This document shows, piece by piece, positions 7,789-13,993 of a stretch of DNA of 13,993 nucleotides (positions are counted from its first letter, which is position 1; each line of letters opens with the position of its first letter). Under the pieces are notes generated by a model. It saw only the letters and a program-made list of their open reading frames with translations, ran no database searches and was not told the DNA's origin. The DNA is taken from NCBI GenBank assembly GCA_002696965.1, contig NZUB01000030.1, positions 1 to 13,993 of the forward strand. The letters are read 5' to 3'. The translations under genes and the position numbers were made by a program. Origin of the DNA: Flavobacteriales bacterium. Lineage in GTDB: Bacteria; Bacteroidota; Bacteroidia; Flavobacteriales; TMED113.

Positions 7789-8514
7789 ATGAAAAAACTA
7801 TTACTAACTATTTTAAGTTTAATGACATTATACTCTTTTTCACAAACTACTCACACTGTTAACGGAGGAATGTCTGGCAACACCTTTTATTTTACACCTG
7901 AAAACCTAACTATAGAACAAGGAGATATCGTTGTTTGGATTAATGATTCAGGGTGTCACGATGTTAATGGCATAACTAATTCAATTACAAATGAACCATT
8001 TAATAATCCTGAAAGTTTTGCATCTGATGTAACTTGTGAAGTGGGAGCCGAAATATTTACATACACCTTCAGCATTCCTGGTCAATACAACTACGACTGC
8101 TCAGTAGGTTCACATGCTGCTAACGGAATGGTGGGAACTATTACAGTGAATGAAGCTGAATCAGGGTGCGAAGATGATAATACTACTGTTGAGTCAGTTT
8201 TAGGAAACTTCTCTATTGATAATTGCACTGCTCTTGTGACTTATTTAAATGCTAATTACGGATATGACCTAGTTACATCTTGTAGTTGGAATGGTCAACC
8301 AATGATTGATTTGGGTGGATTGACTATAGGAGATATTTGCCAATGCACATGTGAAGAAGTACAGAACACCTCAATTATTGAATCTAACATAACTGAAAAA
8401 TATTTGTTTTCTATCAATATAAATGGCTCAATTATTCAGCATACCGAAAAAAACACAATTGTTTTTGATGTGTACGACTCAGGAAAAATAATCAAGAAGT
8501 TGGTTGGTAATTAA
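7789..8514 (+). CDS. Exported plastocyanin-like blue copper protein with Cys-rich module and sorting-type tail
   Basis: This 241-aa exported protein has a signal peptide (1-19, ending SFSQ). A cupredoxin domain spans residues ~20-121. Its type I copper ligands are H57 (SGCHDVN), C104 (YDCSVGSH), H109 and M114 (HAANGM), in the order and spacing of plastocyanin. A second module (C127-C188) carries 'YGYDLVTSCSWNGQPM', 'LGGL.IGDIC' and CQCTC, a Cys-rich pattern I associate with exported Flavobacteriales proteins and cannot assign a function. The last ~35 residues ('ININGSIIQ...VFDVYDSGKIIKK') are a divergent copy of the tail on the hydrolase at 873 and the monooxygenase at 6255. Inferred role: electron transfer at or outside the outer membrane. 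It stands alone, after a terminator and convergent with the DUF423 gene 16 bp away. Confidence 0.85.
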   Translation: MKKLLLTILSLMTLYSFSQTTHTVNGGMSGNTFYFTPENLTIEQGDIVVWINDSGCHDVNGITNSITNEPFNNPESFASDVTCEVGAEIFTYTFSIPGQYNYDCSVGSHAANGMVGTITVNEAESGCEDDNTTVESVLGNFSIDNCTALVTYLNANYGYDLVTSCSWNGQPMIDLGGLTIGDICQCTCEEVQNTSIIESNITEKYLFSININGSIIQHTEKNTIVFDVYDSGKIIKKLVGN

Positions 8515-8530
8515 TACTTAATACTATCCG

Positions 8531-8908
8531 TTACTTACGATTCTGTTTAAAACTTAAAAATAACAGTAACCAACTTATAATTAAGCTTACTCCTCCAAAA
8601 GGAGTAAGCAACCCCCATATTGAATTATTTGTTAGGCACAATACATATAAAGAACCTGAGAAGAATAAAATACCTAATAAACACGTGTAAAATGCATAAT
8701 TAATTATGCGTTTGTGCGAGTAATTATATACAATGCCTATAAATAAAATTAAAAAAACGTGATAAAATTGATAATTGACAGCAGTTTTATAAGTGTCCAC
8801 CCTACCTAAAGAAATTAAATAAGGTTCTAATAGATGTGAACCAAGAGCGCCTAAAATCACAGTAAAAGCACCTAGTAAAGAGCCCGTAATTAATATACAT
8901 CTATGCAT
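8531..8908 (-). CDS. DUF423 family small inner-membrane protein
   Basis: This small membrane protein of the DUF423 (YgdD-like) family has 125 aa and about four hydrophobic helices. Family marks are 'GSLLGAFTVILGALGSHLL' spread over the N-terminus, 'YKTAVNYQFYH' and 'LTPFGGVSLIISW'. Function in the cell is not known for this family. I chose the Met at 8908 and not the upstream one at 8950. It gives the usual family start (a hydrophobic helix immediately after a few residues) and the usual length, and its ATG overlaps the stop of the upstream 60-aa gene as TAATG, a typical coupling arrangement. An AAGGA lies upstream as a possible ribosome site. The gene contains a 10-bp perfect inverted repeat at 8585-8609. 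Confidence 0.85.
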   Translation of the reverse strand: MHRCILITGSLLGAFTVILGALGSHLLEPYLISLGRVDTYKTAVNYQFYHVFLILFIGIVYNYSHKRIINYAFYTCLLGILFFSGSLYVLCLTNNSIWGLLTPFGGVSLIISWLLLFLSFKQNRK

Positions 8909-9090
8909 TAAAAAATTCCTTTTGCCAATAAATAAGGAATTAAAAGCCATAGCAAGCCCTTAGTTAAAAAAAATATAAATAAAGCAAAAGCTACAGTCCA
9001 ACCCTTTTTTTTAATTAGAATTTTGAAGCCATCTTCCTGATAAATTTTTTTCCACTCTTTAAGCCAAGAAAAATTTAAAATTTTTTTCAT
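8908..9090 (-). CDS. Small hypothetical membrane protein, 60 aa
   Basis: I do not recognise this protein by name. It starts with a Lys/Trp-rich, probably amphipathic N-terminal half ('MKKILNFSWLKEWKKIYQ' and 'IKKKGW') and ends with a hydrophobic helix from about residue 29 to 55. The frame is open further upstream to 9195, but that extension translates the antisense-like frame of the tRNA-Asp gene and its terminator, so the Met at 9090 is the sensible start. The stop overlaps the start of the DUF423 gene (TAATG), suggesting a two-gene unit. The tRNA terminator sits 19 bp upstream, so the pair either has its own promoter in this short gap or is reached by read-through. Confidence 0.65.
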   Translation of the reverse strand: MKKILNFSWLKEWKKIYQEDGFKILIKKKGWTVAFALFIFFLTKGLLWLLIPYLLAKGIF

Positions 9091-9108
9091 ATCTATAAAT
9101 ATATTTAC

Positions 9109-9132
9109 AAAAAAAGCCGCATAACGGCTTTT
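9109..9132 (-). terminator. Rho-independent terminator of the tRNA-Asp gene
   Basis: On the minus strand, AAAAGCCG pairs with CGGCTTTT (9132-9125 with 9119-9112), closing a 5-nt loop, and the T tract continues to 9109. It begins 5 bp after the tRNA 3' end. Confidence 0.85.
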
Positions 9133-9136
9133 AGTG

Positions 9137-9210
9137 CGGTCTGGACGGGACTCGAACCCGCGACCCCCTGCGTGACAGGCAGGTATTCTAACCAACTGAA
9201 CTACCAGACC
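9137..9210 (-). tRNA. tRNA-Asp (anticodon GUC)
   Basis: The 74-nt cloverleaf has acceptor strands GGTCTGG/CCAGACC with discriminator G. The D-arm region is GTTCAGTTGGTTAGAAT. The anticodon stem CCTGC/GCAGG holds the loop CTGTCAC with anticodon GTC, and the T arm contains GGTTCGAGTCC. The CCA end is not encoded; the bases after the discriminator are CAC. All of this is read directly from the minus strand. Confidence 0.97.
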
Positions 9211-9225
9211 AATAAATTAGAATTG

Positions 9226-9256
9226 CAAATATATATTAAATTACATTTTCAAACAA
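9226..9256 (-). promoter_or_regulatory. Likely promoter of the tRNA-Asp gene
   Basis: On the minus strand TATATTTG (9233-9226) is an exact match to the Bacteroidota -7 consensus TAnnTTTG. A TTG at 9256-9254 lies 20 bp upstream, and a TTTG at 9253-9250 lies 16 bp upstream. A start about 7 nt after the box would give a leader of roughly 8 nt before the tRNA. Confidence 0.5.
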
Positions 9257-9261
9257 TACTA

Positions 9262-9678
9262 TTATTGAATTATATTATTAAGTGCTAAACGATAACCATC
9301 TAAACCTAAACCAACAATTGATCCCTTGCACACCCTACTTAAAAGAGATTTTCTTCTAAAATCCTCCCTGGCATAAATATTGGAGATATGAACTTCTATC
9401 ACCGGAGTGGTAATCAGATCAACACAATCTGCTATTCCTACTGATGTATGGGTGTATCCTCCTGCATTTAATATAATATAATCATAAGAGAAACCTACTT
9501 CTTGTAGTTTATTAATAAGATCTCCTTCAACATTCGATTGGTAATAATCTATTTCTAGTGATTGAAAGGTTGATTTTAAGAATTTTAAATAATCATCAAA
9601 AGATTTACCCCCATATACTAATTTATTTCTTAATTCTAATAAATTTAGATTGGGACCATTGATGATAATTACTTTCAT
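9262..9678 (-). CDS. aroQ: 3-dehydroquinate dehydratase, type II
   Basis: This cytoplasmic enzyme (138 aa) catalyses the third step of the shikimate pathway, dehydration of 3-dehydroquinate to 3-dehydroshikimate. It has the type II pattern throughout: NGPNLNLL (7-14), R17, catalytic Tyr Y22 in YGG, 'QSNVEGDLI' (47-55), N71 with 'GGYTHTSVGI' (73-82), and EVHISNI (95-101) with catalytic His H97, followed by 'ARE.FRR' with R108. The length is normal (about 140-150 aa). The family usually has A where G74 stands in 'NAGGYTHTS', a mild change. It diverges from the recombinase gene with only 32 bp between the two start codons, so at least one promoter must overlap coding sequence. Confidence 0.95.
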   Translation of the reverse strand: MKVIIINGPNLNLLELRNKLVYGGKSFDDYLKFLKSTFQSLEIDYYQSNVEGDLINKLQEVGFSYDYIILNAGGYTHTSVGIADCVDLITTPVIEVHISNIYAREDFRRKSLLSRVCKGSIVGLGLDGYRLALNNIIQ

Positions 9679-9710
9679 TATTTTAAATTTATGAATTATA
9701 AATATATTAA

Positions 9711-10598
9711 ATGAACTGGGAAATCTGTTTAAAATCTTATTATAACTATATTTTAATTGAAAGAAATCTATCTAAAAATAGTGTAGAAGCATACATGAGA
9801 GATTTACAGCAATTTGCTAAATTCAACAAAAAAGTAAAACCATCAAAGATAAAAAGAGAACATATTTTAAATTATATCAATGAAATCAATGACAGTAATA
9901 TAAACCCTAGAAGTCAAGCTAGAATTTTATCAAGTATTAAAAGTTTATACAATTTTCTAATATTTGATAATCAAATCAAAGAAGATCCCTGTAAACATAT
10001 TAAATCCCCTAAGATTGGTTCAAAAATACCAGAAATTCTAACTGTACAAGAAATTGATTTAATCATAGCATCTATTGACTTAAGTAAAGAAAATGGAGAA
10101 AGAAATAGAGCAATTATTGAATGTCTATATTCATGCGGACTAAGAGTGTCTGAGCTTATATCATTACAAATATCTAACATCGAATATGACGACAATATTA
10201 TTAAAGTGATGGGCAAAGGAAATAAGCAAAGAATTACACCATTGAGCAAAACACTAAAGAAATATCTAAAAAATTACATTCAATATATTCGATCTAAACA
10301 AAAACCAAATAAAGAAAATATGGATATTGTCTTTTTAAATAGAAGAAATAAAAAAATATCTAGAGTGATGATTTTTAATATTATAAAACAACAAGCCAAT
10401 TTAGCTGGAATTAAAAAGAATGTCAGTCCACACACATTAAGACATTCTTTTGCCACACATTTAGTAGAAGGAGGGGCAGATTTAAGAGTAGTACAAGAAA
10501 TGCTTGGTCATGCAAATATCACAACCACAGAAATATATACACATCTAAATAATCAATATCTAAGAGAAGAGATTATTAACTATCACCCTCGCTCATAA
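9711..10598 (+). CDS. xerD: XerC/XerD-type tyrosine recombinase
   Basis: This 295-aa site-specific recombinase has the length of XerC/XerD, which resolve chromosome dimers at dif with FtsK. An N-terminal SAM-like core-binding domain (about residues 4-85: 'LIERNLSKNSVEAYMRDLQQF') is followed by the catalytic domain. The catalytic residues are R145 (CGLRVSEL), K169 (MGKGNKQR), H241 and R244 (HTLRHSFATH), H267 (LGHANI) and the nucleophile Y276 (EIYTHL). No phage or integron genes are nearby and the neighbours are housekeeping, so a chromosomal Xer role is more likely than an integrase. The symbol xerD is preferred because of the 'AxI.T...IYTH' type end and the aroQ neighbour, but xerC is not excluded. 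The 3' end overlaps the convergent oxidoreductase gene by 23 bp. Confidence 0.88.
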   Translation: MNWEICLKSYYNYILIERNLSKNSVEAYMRDLQQFAKFNKKVKPSKIKREHILNYINEINDSNINPRSQARILSSIKSLYNFLIFDNQIKEDPCKHIKSPKIGSKIPEILTVQEIDLIIASIDLSKENGERNRAIIECLYSCGLRVSELISLQISNIEYDDNIIKVMGKGNKQRITPLSKTLKKYLKNYIQYIRSKQKPNKENMDIVFLNRRNKKISRVMIFNIIKQQANLAGIKKNVSPHTLRHSFATHLVEGGADLRVVQEMLGHANITTTEIYTHLNNQYLREEIINYHPRS

Positions 10599-11553
10599 AT
10601 GGGATTAATAAATCGGCCACCACCTGCGACACATATCTTATCGAATGTACACCATCTAGAGAAGGCCCAGCACACCAAACAGTTTTATAGGTAGCATCTA
10701 ATGCTGACTTTCTGAACATTTGAGTACCTTTAAGCCATCTAAATGCTTTAAAATACTTCTTTAACCACTTATTCTTAAATAAGAATCTCTCAAAACGATT
10801 AGCTTTTAAAGTCATTTTTTGAACATACGGTGTATTAATAATGGTGCATTTCGATCCACTAATTCGATCAGTTACAACAATATCTTGAGCTGTGTATTCT
10901 ACTATAGCCTGCTTGTAATCATCAGAAATATCAGCTTCATGGGTTGCAATAAATGGAGTACCTATGGAAACCCCGCATGCTCCTAGAGATAAAAACTTTT
11001 TTAATTCACTACCATTAGACACTCCACCAGCAGAAATAACTGGTATAGAACAGTTATTTACTAATAAAGGTATTAATTCTTCTGGTGACATTGGACCCAA
11101 ATGACCGCCTGCCCTATTATTAACAGCAATTAATGCATCAGCCCCCAAAGCTTCAACTTTTTTAGCATACTCTAGATTAACCACATCACAAAAAACTTTA
11201 ATTCCCTTAGGTTTACAGCTATCGATTGTTGATTTGGGATTTCCCAAAGAGGTTATAATATAGTCAACACCTAATTCAACACAAACAGCTAATTGTTCAG
11301 CCATTTTAGCATTAAACTTGTTTACAATTAAATTAATACCCAGAGGGCCACTACAAGTGTTTTTAACTTCTTTAATAGCATTACGAAGTTCGGATACCGT
11401 TCTATAGTTCATAGCTGGAATACAACCTGTTATACCAGCATTACTAGCTGCAATCACCATTTTAGTATTAGACACTAAAAACATAGGTGCTTGAATAATT
11501 GGGAAACTTATGCCCAACATACGTGTTAAATCTGTATTTAATTGAGGTGTCAT
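10576..11553 (-). CDS. Nitronate monooxygenase / 2-nitropropane dioxygenase-like flavoprotein
   Basis: This FMN-dependent TIM-barrel enzyme (325 aa) is of the nitronate monooxygenase / FabK-like group. Seen in the sequence: 'PIIQAPM' (18-24) at the first strand, AGGH (148-151) with H151 as the probable catalytic base, 'ISAGGVSNG' (174-181) as the phosphate-binding loop region, and 'GACGVSIGTPFIAT.EA' (191-207). Members oxidise nitronates or act as enoyl-ACP reductases. The short length and lack of extra FabK features favour the first, but substrate assignment by homology is weak in this family. The C-terminal 7 codons overlap the end of the convergent recombinase gene (both stops inside a 23-bp overlap). 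Confidence 0.85.
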   Translation of the reverse strand: MTPQLNTDLTRMLGISFPIIQAPMFLVSNTKMVIAASNAGITGCIPAMNYRTVSELRNAIKEVKNTCSGPLGINLIVNKFNAKMAEQLAVCVELGVDYIITSLGNPKSTIDSCKPKGIKVFCDVVNLEYAKKVEALGADALIAVNNRAGGHLGPMSPEELIPLLVNNCSIPVISAGGVSNGSELKKFLSLGACGVSIGTPFIATHEADISDDYKQAIVEYTAQDIVVTDRISGSKCTIINTPYVQKMTLKANRFERFLFKNKWLKKYFKAFRWLKGTQMFRKSALDATYKTVWCAGPSLDGVHSIRYVSQVVADLLIPFMSEGDS

Positions 11554-11645
11554 TTTCTATATTTTAATAGGTTTTTTGTTACCCAATACTTATAACCCAG
11601 TAATAAAAAATGATAATTCGTAAAATTTTGCATTTTATGTTTATA

Positions 11646-11653
11646 TAACTTTG
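11646..11653 (+). promoter_or_regulatory. Possible -7 box of the ZIP transporter / smpB unit
   Basis: The 206-bp gap 11554-11759 is very AT-rich and holds no gene. TAACTTTG at 11646-11653 matches TAnnTTTG, with a TTTG at 11627-11630, 15 bp upstream, which is closer than usual. It would give a leader of about 100 nt ending in a 13-nt A tract (11741-11753) just before the start codon, with no Shine-Dalgarno. Confidence 0.3.
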
Positions 11654-11759
11654 GCAAAAACACCTTGTTAATAAATGATAAAAAAGAAAATAGATAATAC
11701 ATAAATTATTAGTAATTTCATTTGAATAATAAGACAATTTAAAAAAAAAAAAATTAAAA

Positions 11760-12617
11760 ATGGAACAATTAGTTGATAGTCTAAAACAATTTTTTATTAA
11801 CCTAGAAAACCCTATTCTACAAGCATTTGTAGGTGGTTTATTTACATGGATGTTAACTGCTATTGGGGCATCTCTTGTATTCTTTTTTAAATCTACAAGT
11901 AGAAAAACTCTTGACATGTGCTTAGGTTTTACTGGAGGTGTAATGATTGCTGCTAGTTTTTGGTCTTTACTTTCTCCAGCAATACAATCTGTTGAAATTC
12001 AACAAGAATTAGGCATTACTAATATGCCAATTTGGTTTGCTCCCGCAACAGGTTTTTTACTTGGAGCTTTATTCTTGTATTATCTTGACAAAAAAATTCC
12101 TCATTTGCATTTATTTCAATCTGTAGAGAAAGCAGAAGGTCCAAAAACTAATTTAAAAAAAACTGAATTACTTGTCTTAGCCATTGCACTACACAACATA
12201 CCTGAAGGATTAGCTGTAGGAGTAGCATTTGGTGCACTAGCACATGGCATGGATATTGGTATAGAGTTAGGTGGAGCAATTGCTCTGGCAATTGGCATGG
12301 GCTTACAAAATGCTCCTGAAGGATTTGCCGTCTCTATGCCACTAAGAAGACAAGGTTTAAGTAAATTCAAATCCTGGCAATGGGGACAATTGTCGGCTAT
12401 TGTGGAGCCTATATTTGCAGTAATTGGAGCAGCTATTGTTATTTCAATTTATCCAATATTACCATACGCACTAGCTTTTGCAGCAGGTGCTATGATTTTT
12501 ATTGTTGTAGAAGAAGTTATACCTGAAAGTCAAAGCGGTGGTAATACCGATCTCGCCACTATGGGCTTAATTGCAGGTTTTATTGTTATGATGATTTTAG
12601 ATGTGTCATTGGGGTAA
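11760..12617 (+). CDS. ZIP family metal transporter (GufA-like)
   Basis: This inner-membrane divalent metal transporter (285 aa, about eight hydrophobic helices) probably carries zinc and possibly iron or manganese inward. The family metal site is clear: H145-N-I-P-E149-G in one helix and Q183-N-A-P-E187-G in the next, the pair of motifs typical of the GufA branch of ZIP proteins. Other typical runs are 'MCLGFTGGVMIAASFWSLL' near residues 54-72 and 'EEVIPESQ' near the end. A short His- and Lys-containing stretch (DKKIPHLHLF) lies in the cytoplasmic loop before the motif helices. The start is preceded by an A-rich tract. smpB follows 6 bp after the stop, so the two are probably co-transcribed. 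Metal preference cannot be read from the sequence. Confidence 0.93.
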   Translation: MEQLVDSLKQFFINLENPILQAFVGGLFTWMLTAIGASLVFFFKSTSRKTLDMCLGFTGGVMIAASFWSLLSPAIQSVEIQQELGITNMPIWFAPATGFLLGALFLYYLDKKIPHLHLFQSVEKAEGPKTNLKKTELLVLAIALHNIPEGLAVGVAFGALAHGMDIGIELGGAIALAIGMGLQNAPEGFAVSMPLRRQGLSKFKSWQWGQLSAIVEPIFAVIGAAIVISIYPILPYALAFAAGAMIFIVVEEVIPESQSGGNTDLATMGLIAGFIVMMILDVSLG

Positions 12618-12623
12618 AACATC

Positions 12624-13082
12624 ATGGATCAAAAAAAGAAAATAATTAGTAATAATAAAAAGGCCTATTATTCATATAGCATATCCACTACATTTTTATC
12701 TGGAATTCAACTACATGGGGCTGAAATTAAATCCATACGTTCAGGACAAGTAAATATATCTGAAGCATTCTGTATTATATCACAAAATGAATTATGGATT
12801 AAAAATATGGATATTAAAAAATATCAGTTTTGTCACAACGTAGACTATAATCCTACAAGAGAGAGAAAACTATTACTAAATAGAATAGAAATTAAAAAAA
12901 TTAAAAAACAATTAAACGAAAAGGGTATGGCCGTCATACCTGTCAAACTACTCATTAATGAAAAGGGGTTCGCAAAAATTGAAATTGGCCTAGGAAAAGG
13001 AAAGAAACTATATGATAAAAGAGAAACCCTGAAGAAAAGAGATGCCCACCTAGAAATAGAGAGAAAAAAAAGGGAGAAATAA
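12624..13082 (+). CDS. smpB: SsrA-binding protein SmpB
   Basis: SmpB binds tmRNA and brings it to stalled ribosomes in trans-translation. The 152-aa length is normal. Family motifs are present: 'NKKAYYSYSI' (8-17), 'GIQLHGAEIKSIRSGQVNISEAF' spread over ~28-50, 'YNPTRERKLLLNR' (72-84), and 'GKGKKLYDKRETLKKRD' (~126-141) with the basic C-terminal tail that enters the mRNA channel. The start follows the ZIP gene by 6 bp with no Shine-Dalgarno. The final codons overlap a hairpin that serves the opposite strand (13064-13090). Confidence 0.96.
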   Translation: MDQKKKIISNNKKAYYSYSISTTFLSGIQLHGAEIKSIRSGQVNISEAFCIISQNELWIKNMDIKKYQFCHNVDYNPTRERKLLLNRIEIKKIKKQLNEKGMAVIPVKLLINEKGFAKIEIGLGKGKKLYDKRETLKKRDAHLEIERKKREK

Positions 13083-13090
13083 ATTCTCCC
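13064..13090 (-). terminator. Terminator for the minus-strand beta-barrel gene, inside the end of smpB
   Basis: On the minus strand GGGAGAA pairs with TTCTCCC (7 bp, 13090-13084 with 13078-13072, 5-nt loop) and is followed by eight T (13071-13064). The U tract points to the minus strand, so this ends the gene whose stop is at 13117. On the plus strand the hairpin spans the smpB stop and is followed only by TAATTTC, so termination there would be weak. Confidence 0.75.
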
Positions 13091-13116
13091 TAATTTCAAA
13101 ATAAATTGAGTAGCGA

Positions 13117-13734
13117 TTAGAAATAGTAATTTATTTTTATAACTGTATTATTAGAGTTATTGCCAATTATAAACGAAGTTTGATTATCTGTAACATGCAT
13201 TGTCGCTCCATAATGATATTCAGCTCCAATAGCAATCTTAGATAAAAAAAAGTACTCACAACCTATAAACATCGAGGTCATAATATGCATATTATAACCA
13301 TCTTCATAGATAATAGTAGGTATAGAAAGCCAATCACTAGAATCAAATTTTTCCCCTATACCAATAAAACCATTATATCCCCACATGCCTTGTAATCTAG
13401 TAGAACCTCGTCGATTTTCAACACCATACCCCAATCCCATACTCCAAGTTTCTAACTTGGTGTCAAAATTAGCACCAAATGTATATCGAATTGCCCTTTT
13501 TTCAGACACAAAATGTTTCATGTAAAAATATAAATCATCGCCAAATGATGGCACATTCAAACTAGAATTATTACCTGTTAACACATCAGAAACAAAATTA
13601 AAAAAAGGATCTGCAGACATCCCAATAGACCAGTCTTTTTCCTCTGGTAATATATTCTCACCATTCTTACTTGTTATGTTCTGTGAATAAGAAATAGAGC
13701 TAATAAGGAATAATAAAAAAAATATCTTCTTCAT
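13117..13734 (-). CDS. Small outer-membrane beta-barrel-like protein of unknown function
   Basis: I do not recognise a named family. The 205-aa protein has a clear signal peptide (1-17, ending SYSQ). Alternating polar/aromatic segments typical of outer-membrane strands follow ('YTFGANFDTKLETWSMGLGYGV', seen in pieces, and 'KIAIGAEYHYGATMHV'). It ends in an aromatic strand with terminal Phe (IKINYYF), a common beta-barrel assembly signal. This suggests an 8- to 10-stranded outer-membrane protein of the OmpW/OmpX type or a similar one; transport or structural role cannot be told. It lies between two hairpins and has its own promoter-like boxes. The partial gene at the right edge has a similar C-terminus, so the two may be related neighbours. 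Confidence 0.7.
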   Translation of the reverse strand: MKKIFFLLFLISSISYSQNITSKNGENILPEEKDWSIGMSADPFFNFVSDVLTGNNSSLNVPSFGDDLYFYMKHFVSEKRAIRYTFGANFDTKLETWSMGLGYGVENRRGSTRLQGMWGYNGFIGIGEKFDSSDWLSIPTIIYEDGYNMHIMTSMFIGCEYFFLSKIAIGAEYHYGATMHVTDNQTSFIIGNNSNNTVIKINYYF

Positions 13735-13762
13735 AACTAGAACGGTTTTTACAAAATTGAGT

Positions 13763-13792
13763 AAAATATATCTTGTTAACTGATTAATTCAA
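13763..13792 (-). promoter_or_regulatory. Possible promoter of the beta-barrel gene at 13734
   Basis: On the minus strand TTG (13792-13790) is followed after 19 bp by TATATTTT (13770-13763), one mismatch from TAnnTTTG. Spacing suits the Bacteroidota consensus, and the leader would be about 20-25 nt. Confidence 0.35.
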
Positions 13793-13835
13793 GATTAATA
13801 CAAACAAGGATATGTTAATATGTTTGAAAATGAAT

Positions 13836-13866
13836 AAAAAAAATGGGGAGTGAACTCCCCATTTTT
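13836..13866 (-). terminator. Strong terminator after the right-edge beta-barrel gene
   Basis: AAAAATGGGGAG (13839-13850) pairs with CTCCCCATTTTT (13855-13866), a 12-bp perfect stem with a TGAA loop. Reading the minus strand, the stem is followed by a run of T opposite 13843-13836. It lies 21 bp after the stop codon of the partial gene at 13888. It could also work on the plus strand (TTTTTG). Confidence 0.9.
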
Positions 13867-13887
13867 GATTACAATAAATAGAAAATA

Positions 13888-13993
13888 CTAAAAAGTATAT
13901 CTAAATGACCATGCAAGACCTAAAGTAGATTGTGACTCATTAGATCCAAAAGAACTAACTTCTAAGCCTGGCATATTATACTTAAGCATTGGC
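13888..13993 (-). CDS. Outer-membrane beta-barrel protein, C-terminal fragment (runs off the right edge)
   Basis: The minus-strand frame is open from the window edge to a TAG at 13890-13888, giving 34 residues that end 'STLGLAWSFRYTF'. The alternating pattern and terminal Phe are typical of the last strand of an outer-membrane beta-barrel. The rest of the gene is outside the window, so the family cannot be named. A strong terminator follows it. Confidence 0.65.
   Translation of the reverse strand, partial: PMLKYNMPGLEVSSFGSNESQSTLGLAWSFRYTF

Noticed and set aside
8909..8950. Upstream start of the DUF423 gene (MAFNSLFIGKRNF)
   Set aside because: It would overlap the upstream 60-aa gene by 43 bp and give a non-family N-terminus; the Met at 8908 gives the family start and a TAATG junction.
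9091..9195. N-terminal extension of the 60-aa protein starting MVRIPACHAGG
   Set aside because: It translates the tRNA-Asp gene and its terminator; this peptide is a well-known false extension over tRNA genes. The start at 9090 is used instead.
9711..10598. Integrase of a mobile element next to tRNA-Asp
   Set aside because: tRNA-proximal integrases are common, but the protein has Xer length, the flanks are housekeeping, and no second partial tRNA copy was noticed when reading the window.
11579..11917. Minus-strand open frame across the gap before the ZIP gene
   Set aside because: It overlaps the ZIP N-terminus and has low-complexity, non-family translation; no start context or neighbours support it.

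Overview
The window looks like a chromosomal piece of a marine, AT-rich Bacteroidota, most likely order Flavobacteriales. The evidence is strong A/T bias, start codons preceded by A-rich stretches with no clear Shine-Dalgarno, promoter-like TAnnTTTG boxes, exported proteins with a short 'LGR...YDDGT.EK' C-terminal tail resembling type IX secretion sorting signals, Cys-rich 'GCTD..ACNY....DDGSC' repeats, and the divergent aroQ/xerD pair. Coding density is high, no insertion sequence, prophage or CRISPR array is visible, and the window looks like ordinary chromosome with a few unusual domain fusions.

Layout, left to right. (1) 1-812: 3' part of an FTR1-type iron permease; the first ~60 bases are unusually GC-rich and repetitive and do not encode the expected N-terminal half. 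(2) 873-2243 (+): secreted alpha/beta hydrolase. (3) 6255-2246 (-): a two-gene, ATGA-overlapping unit encoding an 877-aa exported protein (cytochrome c motif + PHM-like dicopper monooxygenase + Cys-rich repeats + Kunitz/BPTI-like domain + sorting tail), then a class-3-like aldehyde dehydrogenase. (4) 6383-7669 (+): a PAS domain fused to a UbiA-family prenyltransferase, with a strong terminator after it. (5) 7789-8514 (+): exported plastocyanin-like blue copper protein with a Cys-rich module and the same tail type. (6) 9210-8531 (-): tRNA-Asp(GUC) with its terminator, a 60-aa membrane protein and a DUF423 protein joined by a TAATG overlap. (7) 9678-9262 (-) aroQ and 9711-10598 (+) XerC/D-type recombinase, divergent with 32 bp between starts; a nitronate monooxygenase-like gene converges on the recombinase with a 23-bp overlap. 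(8) 11760-13082 (+): ZIP metal transporter followed 6 bp later by smpB. (9) 13734-13117 (-): small outer-membrane beta-barrel-like protein, then the 3' end of a second such protein running off the right edge.

The genes do not form one pathway. Two themes recur. One is metal handling and redox at the cell envelope: FTR1 iron permease, dicopper monooxygenase with heme, blue copper protein, ZIP transporter. The other is envelope export: three proteins share one C-terminal tail pattern, and the two beta-barrel candidates sit at the right end. The most unusual objects are the 877-aa copper monooxygenase with a bacterial Kunitz domain and the PAS-UbiA fusion.
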